The position numbers and the translations under genes were made by a program. Of a stretch of DNA of 64,000 nt, positions 33,084 to 41,723 are shown piece by piece (within the stretch, counting starts at the first letter, position 1; every line of letters begins with the position of its first letter). A model generated the notes under the pieces. It worked only from the letters and a program-made list of their open reading frames with translations. It was not told the DNA's origin and made no database searches. This DNA is from Halorussus salilacus (GTDB lineage Archaea > Halobacteriota > Halobacteria > Halobacteriales > Haladaptataceae), in contig NZ_CP099993.1 in the NCBI RefSeq assembly GCF_024138125.1, forward strand, positions 2,356,001 through 2,420,000. Reading direction: 5' to 3'.

Positions 33084-34538
33084 TCAGTCGTCGGCGGCCG
33101 CGACGACCCCGGATTCGGTACCGGCCCGCTTCTCGGTGATGCCCCACCCGGTTAGCCCCATCGCAAACAGGACGGCGGGCGAGAGGAACGCGAAGAAGTA
33201 GTAGGGCGCGTACTCCAGCGTCGCGACGCCGAACACGCCGGACATGTACACCGCTCCGGCGTGCCACGGGATGAGCGCGCCGGTCGGGGTGCCAGCGGCC
33301 TCGACCGCCCGCGAGAGGTTCTCGCTGTCGAGTCCGTACTCGTCGTAGAGGTTCCGAAGCGACATCCCCGGAACCACGATGGACATGTACTGCTGGGCCG
33401 ACAGCGCGTTGACGGCGAACGCGCCCACGCCGGTGCTGACGACGAGCCCCGACCGGCTCCGGATGCCGCTGGCGAGGTGGTGGGCCAGCACCGCGAGGAT
33501 GCCCGTGCCTTCGAGCAGGCCGCCCAGTGCCAGCGCCGCGACCACGACCGCGATGGTCCACGCCGACCCTTCGAGGCCGCCCGCGGCCAGCAGGTCGTTG
33601 ACCAGTCCCATTCCCGTCTCGGGTTGGGTGCCGCTCAGGAAGACCTCCCAACCGGCGACGAACGACCGGCCCTGCAGGAGGACGGTCGTGAACACGCCAG
33701 CGAACACCCCCGCGACCAGCGACGGGAGCGCCGGATAGCCGTACAGCGCGAGGCCGAAGGTCGCGACCAGCGGCAGGAAGACGAGCACCGAGAGGTCGTA
33801 GGTCCCCGCGAGCGCCGACTGTATCTCGCCGACCTGTCCGGCGGGAATCGCGCCCCCGGCCCGGAGGCCGAGCGCGGCGTAGAGCGCCAGCGAGACGCCG
33901 AGCGCGAGCAGGGTGCCCCACCGCATCGCCCGGATGTGGTCGTAGAGGTCGGTGTTGGTGACCGCGGCCGCGAGGTTGGTGGTGTCCGACAGCGGCGACT
34001 GCTTGTCACCGGCGTACGCGCCCGACAGGATGGCCCCGGCGGTCATCGGTTCGGGGATGCCGAGTCCCGACCCGATGCCGACGAACGCCACGCCGAGCGT
34101 CCCGGCGGTGGTCCACGACGACCCGATGGAGAAGGCGACGGCGGCCGCGAGCGCGGCCGTCACGGGCAGGAACACCTCGGGCGTGAGCACCGACAGGCCG
34201 TAGTACATCAGCCCCGGAATCGTCCCGGCGCTGACCCACGTCGCGATGAGCGCGTAGATGGTGAACAGGATGAGAAGCGCCTGCAAGCCCATCAGCAGGC
34301 CCTTGGCGAGCCCGTCGTAGACGTCGTCCCACGACAGCCCCATCCAGTACTTCGCGACCAGTCCGGTCAGCACGATACTCCAGAGGAGCGGGGCGTGGGG
34401 CGCGAGCTTGAGGTACCCCGACCCGATTCCCAGGAAGACGACGACGCCGAGCACGGGCACGAGCGCCTGCGCGAGCGACGGTCGTCGCTCCGGTGAGAGC
34501 TCCTCGTACGTCTGCGGTTCGAAGTTCAGCGAAGGCAT
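33084..34538 (-). CDS. nhaC: NhaC-family Na+/H+ antiporter
   Basis: This 484-residue protein has about 11-12 helices and the NhaC pattern: GSSWTTAGTLGVAFVGIGSG (about residue 150), AGDKQSPLSDTTNLAAAVT (about 186) and SAQQYMSIVVPGM (about 390). The start ATG at 34538 follows TTTTAATA (34562-34569), a TATA box on the minus strand. It should exchange Na+ for H+ across the membrane; haloarchaea keep several such antiporters. Confidence 0.9.
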   Translation of the reverse strand: MPSLNFEPQTYEELSPERRPSLAQALVPVLGVVVFLGIGSGYLKLAPHAPLLWSIVLTGLVAKYWMGLSWDDVYDGLAKGLLMGLQALLILFTIYALIATWVSAGTIPGLMYYGLSVLTPEVFLPVTAALAAAVAFSIGSSWTTAGTLGVAFVGIGSGLGIPEPMTAGAILSGAYAGDKQSPLSDTTNLAAAVTNTDLYDHIRAMRWGTLLALGVSLALYAALGLRAGGAIPAGQVGEIQSALAGTYDLSVLVFLPLVATFGLALYGYPALPSLVAGVFAGVFTTVLLQGRSFVAGWEVFLSGTQPETGMGLVNDLLAAGGLEGSAWTIAVVVAALALGGLLEGTGILAVLAHHLASGIRSRSGLVVSTGVGAFAVNALSAQQYMSIVVPGMSLRNLYDEYGLDSENLSRAVEAAGTPTGALIPWHAGAVYMSGVFGVATLEYAPYYFFAFLSPAVLFAMGLTGWGITEKRAGTESGVVAAADD

Positions 34539-34655
34539 TCGCCCCGAGGTAATGCACACGAGTATTAAAATTCGCTGTTCTTATTCGCATAAGGAATATT
34601 GAACGTGACTCCTGTTACTGTGGAACACGCCAGCATCGACCACCCGATTCCGGAA

Positions 34656-36365
34656 CTATCGACTCGCGAACCCCGGGCGCTCGCCGACCCGCTTCGGGAG
34701 GTAGCGGGGCGGGTTCGGCAGGTCGCCCACGTCTTCGAGGACCGCCTCGCGAAGTTGCTCGACCGTGAGTTCGCGCTCGGCGTTCTCGCCCCGGACGGAG
34801 ACCGCGAGCGCGGTCTCCTCGCCGTCCTCCGCCCCGCCGCGCTCGACCTCGCGGTCGCCGACGACCGCGTAGTAGGGGACCCGGTCGGTCTCGGCGCTCG
34901 CGAGTCGCTCGCCGACCGTCCGGTCGCGGTCGTCAACGTCGACCCGGATTCGGGCCGCTTCGAGGCCCTCGGCGAGGGCGTCGCAGTACGCGGCGTGACG
35001 CCCGTCGACCGGGACGAACCGGACCTGCGTCGGCGCGAGCCACGTCGGCAGGCGCGACGGAGCCGATTGCCCCGCCGCGGGCGCGCCGGTCGCGACCAGC
35101 GCGTCGACCGCGCGCTCGTTCACCGGCGAACCGCGGACGACGGCCGACGGCGTTCCCTCGCCGCCGGTCCGGTCGTCGGGTTCCGCCGCGGCGGTCCGGT
35201 CGTCGAGTTCCACCTTCGCGGTCCCGACCGGTCGCCCGCCCGCGTCGAGGGCGGCGAACTCGACCGCGACCGACGGCCGCCCCGGGCGCTCGGGACGGAG
35301 TTCGAGCAGGGCGGGCGCGCCGAGGTCCTCGACCAGCGACGCGACCCACGATGTCTCGGCGTCGTGGAACTCCAGGGTCGCTCGGACCACGGGGAGCCGT
35401 TCGAGACCGAGGTCCTCGCCCGCCCGCACGGCGAGTCGAGCCTGCGCGCGGAACTCCTCGCGAGCTTCGTCGGCGTCGCGGGTCGCGGCGCGTATCGTCC
35501 CGAACCCCCCAGCGGCGTCCGTCTCGTACAGTCGCACCCGACCCCCGCGCTCGCGGGCGTCGGCGACGCCCGCGAGCGCGAGACCGTCGTTCCCGAACGG
35601 GTCGGCGTCGCCCGGCGTCTCGACCGGCGTCGCACCGTACTCGACCGCGAGGTCACGGGCGTACGCCGCGAGCGCGTCCCGAACCAGCGTCTCGCGGGGG
35701 GACCTCCGGGACGCCTCGGTCGCGCTCGGCGCGTCGTCCTCCGTCTCGGTTCTCTGCTCGGTCCTCTGTGCGGTTCTCTGCTCGGTCCTCTGTGCGGTTC
35801 TCTGCTCGGCTCCCATCTCGGCCTCGACGAGCGCGCGCACCTCGTCGCTCACGCGGTCGTCGTCGGCCGCTCCGGGGAGGTCGCCGACCTCGCCGCCGGG
35901 AAAGACCAGTCGCCACTCGCTCGGGTCGCGCTCGGCGGGGCGCTCGGCCGTGACGCGCCGGGAGAACGCCGAGAACGGGTGGCCCTTGTCTCGCACTTCG
36001 AACGCCGTGTGCCAGCCGACGGGCGCGCGCAGGACCTCGTACTCGCCGTCCAGCGCGGCGGCGAGGTCCCGGAGGGCTGTCGCCGCGGTCTCGGAGTCGG
36101 CGGGGTCGTCGCTCAGATGGGCGGAGGGATAGAGGACCACCTCCCGGGCGTTGAGTCGGTCGGTCGCGTCCCGGACCGCCTCGGCGGCGTTCGCGACGAC
36201 CGCACCGAGGTCGGCGCGGTCCTCGCCCTCGACGGTGACGAACGCGACCACGCAGTCCTCCGTCCGGCCCTCCGCGGGGGCGTCCTCGGTCTCGGCGAGT
36301 TCCTCGTCGGCCGCCGTGGTCGCCTCGAACGCCAAGTAATCGGCGTGGACGAACACCAGTCTCAT
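34656..36365 (-). CDS. editing-only threonyl-tRNA synthetase paralogue (catalytic core degenerate)
   Basis: This 569-residue protein has the archaeal ThrRS N-terminal editing domain (MRLVFVHADYLAFEATTAAD..., about 1-140, with VLYPSAHLSDD) and a recognisable C-terminal anticodon-binding domain (LPTWLAPTQVRFVPV to the end, about 470-569). Between them the class II core is shortened: the zinc-ligand Cys and two His and the motif 2 Arg expected in ThrRS are absent. A repetitive AEQRTAQRTEQRT linker separates the domains. It probably removes serine from tRNA-Thr in trans. Confidence 0.78.
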   Translation of the reverse strand: MRLVFVHADYLAFEATTAADEELAETEDAPAEGRTEDCVVAFVTVEGEDRADLGAVVANAAEAVRDATDRLNAREVVLYPSAHLSDDPADSETAATALRDLAAALDGEYEVLRAPVGWHTAFEVRDKGHPFSAFSRRVTAERPAERDPSEWRLVFPGGEVGDLPGAADDDRVSDEVRALVEAEMGAEQRTAQRTEQRTAQRTEQRTETEDDAPSATEASRRSPRETLVRDALAAYARDLAVEYGATPVETPGDADPFGNDGLALAGVADARERGGRVRLYETDAAGGFGTIRAATRDADEAREEFRAQARLAVRAGEDLGLERLPVVRATLEFHDAETSWVASLVEDLGAPALLELRPERPGRPSVAVEFAALDAGGRPVGTAKVELDDRTAAAEPDDRTGGEGTPSAVVRGSPVNERAVDALVATGAPAAGQSAPSRLPTWLAPTQVRFVPVDGRHAAYCDALAEGLEAARIRVDVDDRDRTVGERLASAETDRVPYYAVVGDREVERGGAEDGEETALAVSVRGENAERELTVEQLREAVLEDVGDLPNPPRYLPKRVGERPGFASR

Positions 36366-36442
36366 GCCCGGAACGACCCGCTCGGAGGTGAAAAGGATGC
36401 CGAGGTTTCGAGAGGGAAGTTCGGAGGTGTACGTAGCTGAGT

Positions 36443-36496
36443 ACCCGAACCACGTCGGGCGGGACTGAAAGGGGCCGGGGGCTTTCTGGCGGTTCA
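36443..36496 (-). repeat. dispersed intergenic element, copy D (minimal, minus orientation)
   Basis: On the minus strand it reads AGAAAGCCCCCGGCCCCTTT followed by CAGTCCCGCCCGACGTGG. Both conserved ends are present with no hairpin between them. It lies between the ThrRS paralogue and the DUF5812-like gene. Confidence 0.7.
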
Positions 36497-36539
36497 CGGT
36501 GACGAAGACAGCACTGCTGAAAACGAAGACACTCCTGAT

Positions 36540-37013
36540 TCAAGGCATGTACCGGACGCTCACGACGCCGTCCTCCGCCCGGACCTCCACCCGGGAGACG
36601 CCGAGGCGGGCCGCCCGCGAGAGGGTCCCCTCGTCGTCGAGCACGTCGGCGACCGCGTCCTCGGTGTCCCCGGGCGGCACCGTGAGGACGTGGATTTCGC
36701 CGGTCCCGGCGCGCTCGGTCCGGGCGACCTCGCCGACCGGTCGGTCGGCGGCCATCTCCCGCTCCTGCTGGGTGGGCGGTTCCTCGCTGCGCTCGGTCGT
36801 GAGTTCGCGTCGCTCCTCGACCTCGACCACCGACCACGTTACGTTCATCGGCGGGTCGGGCGCGACGGTCGCCTCGACCGCGTCGTGCTCCTCGACGCCG
36901 GGGTTCGACGAGAGGGTGTGGACCTGCCCGTGTCGCACGTCCTTCAGGACCGCGGAGTCCTCGTCGGCGTGGGTGACGAGGAACGTGCTCGTCTTCTCGG
37001 CTTCGTCGGTCAT
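36540..37013 (-). CDS. DUF5812-like haloarchaeal protein
   Basis: This 157-residue acidic protein opens MTDEAEKTSTFLVTHADEDS and contains an N-terminal OB/barrel-like segment (about 10-70, VLKDVRHGQVHTLSSNPG) and a C-terminal part ending EVRAEDGVVSVRYMP. It corresponds to a haloarchaea-restricted family I believe is DUF5812; function unknown. Copies C and D of the dispersed element flank it in opposite orientations. Confidence 0.72.
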   Translation of the reverse strand: MTDEAEKTSTFLVTHADEDSAVLKDVRHGQVHTLSSNPGVEEHDAVEATVAPDPPMNVTWSVVEVEERRELTTERSEEPPTQQEREMAADRPVGEVARTERAGTGEIHVLTVPPGDTEDAVADVLDDEGTLSRAARLGVSRVEVRAEDGVVSVRYMP

Positions 37014-37104
37014 GGGCGGAGGTAGGGAATCGCGGCTTTTCCCGGTTGCGCTTGGAGGTGATGGAGCTGTGACTTCAGTCGTTGGAGAAGGAACTGCGCA
37101 GTGT

Positions 37105-37295
37105 CAGAAAGCCCCCGCCCGGTCGCTACGAGAGGGTGCAGATGCGAGTGTGAACGCCCAGAAAGCCCCCGCCCGCTCGCTACGAGAGAGTGCAGATGCG
37201 AGTGTGAACGCCCAGAAAGCCCCCGCCCGGTCGCGGGCCGAAGGCCCGCGACCGGGCGGCCCCTTTCAGTCCCACCCCACGGTGGTCTGTCGGGG
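37105..37295 (+). repeat. dispersed intergenic element, copy C, with a triplicated 5' module and perfect hairpin
   Basis: The 54-bp module beginning CAGAAAGCCCCCGCCCGGTC occurs at 37105, 37159 and 37213; the first two are near-identical and the third enters the element body. A perfect 15-bp hairpin follows (37225-37239 with 37243-37257, loop GAA), then GGCCCCTTTCAGTCCCACCC and GGTGGTCTG. No gene is seen in this 308-base gap. Confidence 0.85.
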
Positions 37296-37321
37296 AGTGC
37301 CGTCACGCCCGGAAAACCCAC

Positions 37322-37846
37322 CTACGGCGCGAACCGGTGGACGGCCCACATCGCCGCGGCCGCCAGCAGGGGCGGCGCGACCGCGTAGGTCGCCGGGAGC
37401 GCGTAGAGGAACTCCACGACCGGCGCGAGTGCGGCGGGCGGCGCGTCGCGGGCGTCCGGCGGCGCGGAGATTACCAGCGAGAGGTACAGCGACCCGACGA
37501 ACAGGTAGCCCGTCGAGGCGAGCAGGAAGTCGGTCCGGGCGCTCGCCTCGCCCCGGCGGTGGCGGCGCGCGGCCGAGAGCACGGGCGCGACCAGTCCGAC
37601 GACCAGCAGGGCGGCCCCGACCAGCAGGAACGCCCGCGAGAAGGTCGCGAACTCCGACCCGCCCAGCGTGTTGAACACCCAGACCGGGAGCGCGAGCAGG
37701 AGGAAGACGACCAGCAGGGCTCCGACGAGGCCGCTGACCACGACGTACGACCGCAGGAGCCGCGAGTCGCTCTCGGCGAACGCTCGTCGGAACGACCCCG
37801 CGAGGACGCTCCGGGAGCCGTCGGTGTCGCTCGTCGCGGTGCTCAT
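37322..37846 (-). CDS. four-helix membrane protein (DUF8056-like)
   Basis: This 174-residue protein starts at the ATG at 37846 with a 30-residue polar segment and then four hydrophobic helices (about 34-55, 68-88, 105-125 and 145-170). It ends AAAMWAVHRFAP. I believe it belongs to a haloarchaeal membrane-protein family of unknown function. It lies on the opposite strand to pgi, with 114 bases between the starts. Confidence 0.7.
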   Translation of the reverse strand: MSTATSDTDGSRSVLAGSFRRAFAESDSRLLRSYVVVSGLVGALLVVFLLLALPVWVFNTLGGSEFATFSRAFLLVGAALLVVGLVAPVLSAARRHRRGEASARTDFLLASTGYLFVGSLYLSLVISAPPDARDAPPAALAPVVEFLYALPATYAVAPPLLAAAAMWAVHRFAP

Positions 37847-37960
37847 CGGTCGAGGGTTGGACCGGGCCGGTGATAAGGCGTGCGACTTCCCGGAGCGCGG
37901 ACCGAGCGCCTCGGACCGCGAGAGACAAGGGTTTAGTCGCCCGACCTCGCGAATCGAGAC

Positions 37961-39253
37961 ATGCGAGTAGACATCGGCAACGCGCTCTCGGAAGTCGCCG
38001 ACCCCGGCATCTCCCGCGGGGACCTCGACGACCTCGACGACCGAGTCGCCGACGCCCACGAGCGCATCGAGCGGGGACGCGCCGACGACGAGCACGGCTA
38101 CGCCGCGCTGGACCTCCCCGAGACCGCCGACCCCGACGCCATCCGGTCGGCGGTCGAACCCTTCGCCGACGCCGAGGCGGTCCTGACCGTCGGCATCGGC
38201 GGGTCGGCGCTCGGCGCGGCCACCGTCGCGAACGCCCTGCCCGCCGAGACTTCTGCCTACTTCCTCGACAACGTCGACCCCGAACACGTCGCCCGACTGC
38301 TCGACTCCCTCCCGCTGGAATCGACCGCGGTCAACGTGGTCTCGCGGTCGGGCACCACCGCCGAGACGCTGGCGAACTTCCTCGCGGTCCGGGAGGCGAT
38401 GGCCGACGCCGGGGTCGACTGGACCGACCGAACCTTCGTCACCACGGGCGAGGAGGGCAACCTCCGGCGGCTCGCCGAGAAGCACGACCTGCCCGCGCTC
38501 GACGTGCCCGCTGGCGTGCCGGGGCGGTTCTCGGCGCTCTCGACCGTCGGGCTGGCGTGCGCCGCGATTCAGGGACGCGACCTCGACGCCATCCTCCGGG
38601 GCGCGAGCGACGAGGCCGACCGCCTCGCTGGCTCGCTCTACGAGTCGCCCGCCTACGCCTACGGCGCGGTCAGCTACGCCCTCGAAGAGCGCGGAGCGAC
38701 CGTGAACGCGATGATGCCCTACGCCGAGTCGCTGGAGACGTTCGCGGAGTGGTTCGCCCAGCTGTGGGCCGAGAGCCTCGGCAAGGACGGCCGCGGCCAG
38801 ACCCCCGCCCGCGCGCTCGGGGCGACCGACCAGCACTCCCAGCTCCAGCTCTATCGGGCCGGGCCCCGCGACAAGCTGGTGACCCTCCTCCGACCCGAGT
38901 CGCGGGCCGACCGCGCGATTCCGGAGACCGACCTCGACGGGCTCGCGTATCTGGGCGGCTCCTCGCTGGGCGACCTGCTCGACGCTGAGTTCGAGGCCAC
39001 CGAGGCCAGCCTCGCGGCGGCCGGACGACCCAACGTCCGGGTCGAGATCGACCGCGTCGACGAGCGGAGCCTCGGCGAACTCCTCTACGGCATGGAGGCC
39101 GCCTGCGTCCTGTACGGCGAACTCGCGGAAATCGAGACGTTCACCCAGCCCGCGGTCGAGTGGGGAAAGCGGGCGGCTCGCGGCCTTCTGGGCGGGGGGG
39201 ACTTCGAGGAGGCCGACGCCGTGGCCGAGAAGACCGAACTGACCGTCGAGTGA
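37961..39253 (+). CDS. pgi: glucose-6-phosphate isomerase
   Basis: This 430-residue enzyme has the phosphosugar-binding signatures TVGIGGSALGAATV (about residue 76), VVSRSGTTAETLANF (about residue 126) and GATDQHSQLQLYRAGPRDKL (about residue 287). It interconverts glucose-6-phosphate and fructose-6-phosphate; in haloarchaea this serves mainly gluconeogenesis and fructose catabolism. The start ATG at 37961 follows closely on the divergent membrane gene. Confidence 0.95.
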   Translation: MRVDIGNALSEVADPGISRGDLDDLDDRVADAHERIERGRADDEHGYAALDLPETADPDAIRSAVEPFADAEAVLTVGIGGSALGAATVANALPAETSAYFLDNVDPEHVARLLDSLPLESTAVNVVSRSGTTAETLANFLAVREAMADAGVDWTDRTFVTTGEEGNLRRLAEKHDLPALDVPAGVPGRFSALSTVGLACAAIQGRDLDAILRGASDEADRLAGSLYESPAYAYGAVSYALEERGATVNAMMPYAESLETFAEWFAQLWAESLGKDGRGQTPARALGATDQHSQLQLYRAGPRDKLVTLLRPESRADRAIPETDLDGLAYLGGSSLGDLLDAEFEATEASLAAAGRPNVRVEIDRVDERSLGELLYGMEAACVLYGELAEIETFTQPAVEWGKRAARGLLGGGDFEEADAVAEKTELTVE

Positions 39254-39308
39254 ATCCTCGACGGGCGCAAACACAGGGACTTTAGCCCGTGCGCCCCTTC
39301 GTCGGGAC

Positions 39309-40397
39309 ATGGAAGACCGTTCGCTCGCGACCGCCGGGGTCGTGCTCGCTGGTATCGCGTTCGCCGCGGCCGCACTCCCGTGGGAAGCCACGGGCGTCGG
39401 CCCGGTCGAGAACGTCGCTCTCGGGGTCCTCGGTGCGGCCGCGTTCGGTGCGTTCTCACTGCGCCGACACGGACTGCTCGCTCGCGCGCCCGGCGCGCTG
39501 GCGGCGGGCGCGGCGAGCCTCGCGGTCGTCGGCTACATCGGCCTCTCGGCGGTCGGCGTCCTCCCGGGGCCGCGGTCGCCGTTGGCCGCGACGCTGGCGT
39601 TCGTCGGCGGCTTCGGCGGCGTCATCGCGGCGTACGGCGACGGGAGGGGCCTCCCGGACCGCGCCGGGGAGATGGCCCGGGCGTTCGGTCGGAGCCTCGC
39701 CATCGGGTTCGCCGGGCTGTTCGCCATCGCGGTCTGGTCGAACGTCGCGGTCGTGGCGGTCGCACCGTTCGTCTCCGGCGAGATCACCCAGCTCCACACG
39801 CTCGCCATCGGCGCGGTCGCGCTCGGTCTCGGCACCGGCACGGTCGCGCTGGTGTACTTCCGGCTGACCGACACCGACCTCTCGTACCTCGACTTCCGGC
39901 TCCCGACGCTCCGGGACTGGGGATACGTCGCGGTCGGGGTCGTCGCACTGTTCGGCCTCCAGTTGGTGCTCGGACTCCTGTTCCAGCAGCTGGGGGTCGA
40001 CACGGCGAGCCACAGCATCGAGCAGGCCGCCCGCGGGGGCGACCCCACCATCCTGCTGTGGCTCATCCCCGTGTCGTGGCTGATAATCGGGCCGGGCGAG
40101 GAACTGCTCTACCGTAACATCATCCAGAAGTCGCTGTACGACCACTTCTCGGAGCGGGGCGCGGTCGTCGTCGCCAGCGTCGTGTTCGCGCTCGTCCACA
40201 TCCCGGCGTACTACACCCCCGACCTCGCGGCGATGGCGGTGACGCTCGTCGTCATCCTCGGCCTGTCGCTGATACTCGGCGCGACCTACCTCAAGACCGA
40301 CAACGTCACCGTCCCGGCCATCGTTCACGGCACCTTCGACGCGATAATCTTCGGCGCGCTGTACGTCCAGATCACCGGCGGCGTCCCCGGGGCGTAG
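39309..40397 (+). CDS. CPBP-family intramembrane metalloprotease
   Basis: This 362-residue protein has about ten helices. The CPBP (Rce1-like) active-site set is present: EELLYRNIIQ (about residue 264, EExxxR), FALVHIPAYY (about residue 297) and IVHGTFDAI (about residue 341). Members cleave prenylated or small hydrophobic substrates, or protect against bacteriocins; the archaeal role is not established. It follows pgi by 55 bases on the same strand. Confidence 0.88.
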   Translation: MEDRSLATAGVVLAGIAFAAAALPWEATGVGPVENVALGVLGAAAFGAFSLRRHGLLARAPGALAAGAASLAVVGYIGLSAVGVLPGPRSPLAATLAFVGGFGGVIAAYGDGRGLPDRAGEMARAFGRSLAIGFAGLFAIAVWSNVAVVAVAPFVSGEITQLHTLAIGAVALGLGTGTVALVYFRLTDTDLSYLDFRLPTLRDWGYVAVGVVALFGLQLVLGLLFQQLGVDTASHSIEQAARGGDPTILLWLIPVSWLIIGPGEELLYRNIIQKSLYDHFSERGAVVVASVVFALVHIPAYYTPDLAAMAVTLVVILGLSLILGATYLKTDNVTVPAIVHGTFDAIIFGALYVQITGGVPGA

Positions 40398-40421
40398 CCG
40401 GGCCCCGGCGGGGCGCGTCCC

Positions 40422-40531
40422 CCGGGCGTCTCGGTCGCGTCGGCCGGGCGTCCCGGTCGCGTCCACCGGGCGTCTCGGTCGCGTCCACCGTACGTCCCGG
40501 TCGCGTCCGCCGGGCGTCCGTCCCGCGTCTG
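40422..40531. repeat. five-unit 22-bp tandem array
   Basis: Five units of the form CCGGGCGTCTCGGTCGCGTC plus two variable bases, starting 24 bases after the protease stop codon and ending just before the CopG-like gene promoter (TTTAATAA, 40550-40557). Confidence 0.85.
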
Positions 40532-40581
40532 CTTTTCGTCTGACGAAACTTTAATAACCGCGACCACATCCGGAAAAAGCG

Positions 40582-40722
40582 ATGGAGCGTCGCTACTCGG
40601 TCACCTGCGACCGTGACCTCGCCAAGCGAATCGACGCGCTGGCTCACGACTACGACCTGACGACTCAGGAAGTGCTCCAGCAACTCATCGTGCTCGGGCT
40701 CGAAGAAATCGACGACGAGTGA
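40582..40722 (+). CDS. ribbon-helix-helix (CopG-like) DNA-binding mini-protein
   Basis: This 46-residue protein reads MERRYSVTCDRDLAKRIDAL then a short turn and TTQEVLQQLIVLGLEEI. It has the strand-helix-helix layout of CopG/Arc repressors. A TATA box, TTTAATAA, ends 24 bases upstream. The stop codon sits inside a perfect 22-bp inverted repeat. It would bind DNA as a dimer; targets are unknown. Confidence 0.7.
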   Translation: MERRYSVTCDRDLAKRIDALAHDYDLTTQEVLQQLIVLGLEEIDDE

Positions 40723-40755
40723 GTCCGAGTCGCCGACTCGGACTCACTCGTCGTC
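40711..40755. repeat. 22-bp perfect inverted repeat spanning the CopG-like stop codon
   Basis: Arm 40711-40732 includes the last three codons and the stop; arm 40734-40755 is its exact complement, separated by one base. A 45-base inverted duplication of a gene end. Confidence 0.85.
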
Positions 40756-40797
40756 GGTCGGGAATCCGTGATGTCGACCGGGAATCCCCGTCGTCGG

Positions 40798-41262
40798 TCA
40801 GGGGTTCGAGGGGTTCTTGCGCGAGAGTTCGCTGCCGCAGATGGGACACCGGTCTTTGTTCTCGTCGAACTCGCGGCCACAGCCCTGACACTGGAACAGC
40901 CAGTCGCGCTGCTCGGAGATGCCCTCCTTGGCGATGACCTCGACGGTCACGTCCATGTGTTCGGCGACGTTCTGCATGGCGTAGTCGTCGGTGACGAGCG
41001 TGGCGTCGAGTTCGAAGGCGGCGGCCACGAGTCGAACGTCGGTGATCGAGAGCGTCTCGAAGTCGCCGGTCTCCTTCGCAGCGCGGCGGACCCGCTCGAC
41101 CGCGCCGTCCTGCGGGATGTGGATGTGCATCCCCGAGCCCTCCATCGCGTCGTAGCGATAGGCGCTCTCGTCTTCGAGTTCCTCGCGGACCATCGGGATG
41201 GTCGCGGTGTCCTCGTCGGTGTGGTACTCGTCGATGAAGGCGGAGGCGTCAAGAACGTACAT
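40798..41262 (-). CDS. nob1: Nob1-type rRNA maturation endonuclease
   Basis: This 154-residue protein has an N-terminal PIN domain (MYVLDASAFIDEY with Asp5; ITDVRLVAAAFELDATLVTDD, about 73-93) and a C-terminal zinc ribbon with CQGC and CPIC (about 124 and 139). The PIN-plus-ribbon order is characteristic of archaeal Nob1, which cuts the 3' end of 16S rRNA precursor. It lies next to the PRC-barrel gene and across from aIF-5B, a recurring haloarchaeal neighbourhood. Confidence 0.92.
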   Translation of the reverse strand: MYVLDASAFIDEYHTDEDTATIPMVREELEDESAYRYDAMEGSGMHIHIPQDGAVERVRRAAKETGDFETLSITDVRLVAAAFELDATLVTDDYAMQNVAEHMDVTVEVIAKEGISEQRDWLFQCQGCGREFDENKDRCPICGSELSRKNPSNP

Positions 41263-41280
41263 TTACCCTAGAAGAGACGT

Positions 41281-41526
41281 TTAGCGTTGGACGACGATGT
41301 AGTCTTTTACCGCCTGCACTCGCGTGACCGGCACCTGGAATCGGCCCTGCTCGTCGGAGCCGAACGCCACCGACCCGGGGTCGAGCTGCTCGTCGGGTTC
41401 GACGAGCAGGTCGGCGAGTTCGCCGGTCTTCAGGTCCATCGTGATGTTGTACAGCATCCCGAGTTCGGTTCCGTCGGACCCCATGACGGCCTTCCCCGAG
41501 AGGTTTTCGGCGAGGATTTCGGACAT
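41281..41526 (-). CDS. PRC-barrel domain protein
   Basis: This 81-residue protein, started at the ATG at 41526 (MSEILAENLSGKAVMGSDG), is a single PRC-barrel: beta strands with GTELGMLYNITMDLKTGELA and VPVTRVQAVKDYIVV. Such proteins in archaea are linked to RNA processing or, as the CdpB family, to FtsZ-based division. Which applies here cannot be decided from this sequence alone. It shares the strand with nob1, 18 bases upstream. Confidence 0.88.
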   Translation of the reverse strand: MSEILAENLSGKAVMGSDGTELGMLYNITMDLKTGELADLLVEPDEQLDPGSVAFGSDEQGRFQVPVTRVQAVKDYIVVQR

Positions 41527-41723
41527 ACGCGGGCTTACTAAGTGCATCTACATAAAGTGTTTGGGGAAGCGGTCCCGGCGACGGGGACGTTCCAGACGCG
41601 GGGTGAGCGTCGGGACGACGCGAGGGACCGTGCGGTCGCTCGGACCGCGCGCGTGGCGATGGAGTTAAATGCCGCGCGCAGTACCTCTACAGTAAGAAAC
41701 CTTTTCCCCCGGGTGGTAGCCTT

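Noticed and set aside
36499-37674. Plus-strand reading frame of about 390 codons through the DUF5812-like gene and element copy C
   Set aside because: Its repeated peptides simply reflect the 54-bp DNA repeat, and it runs antisense to two better genes.
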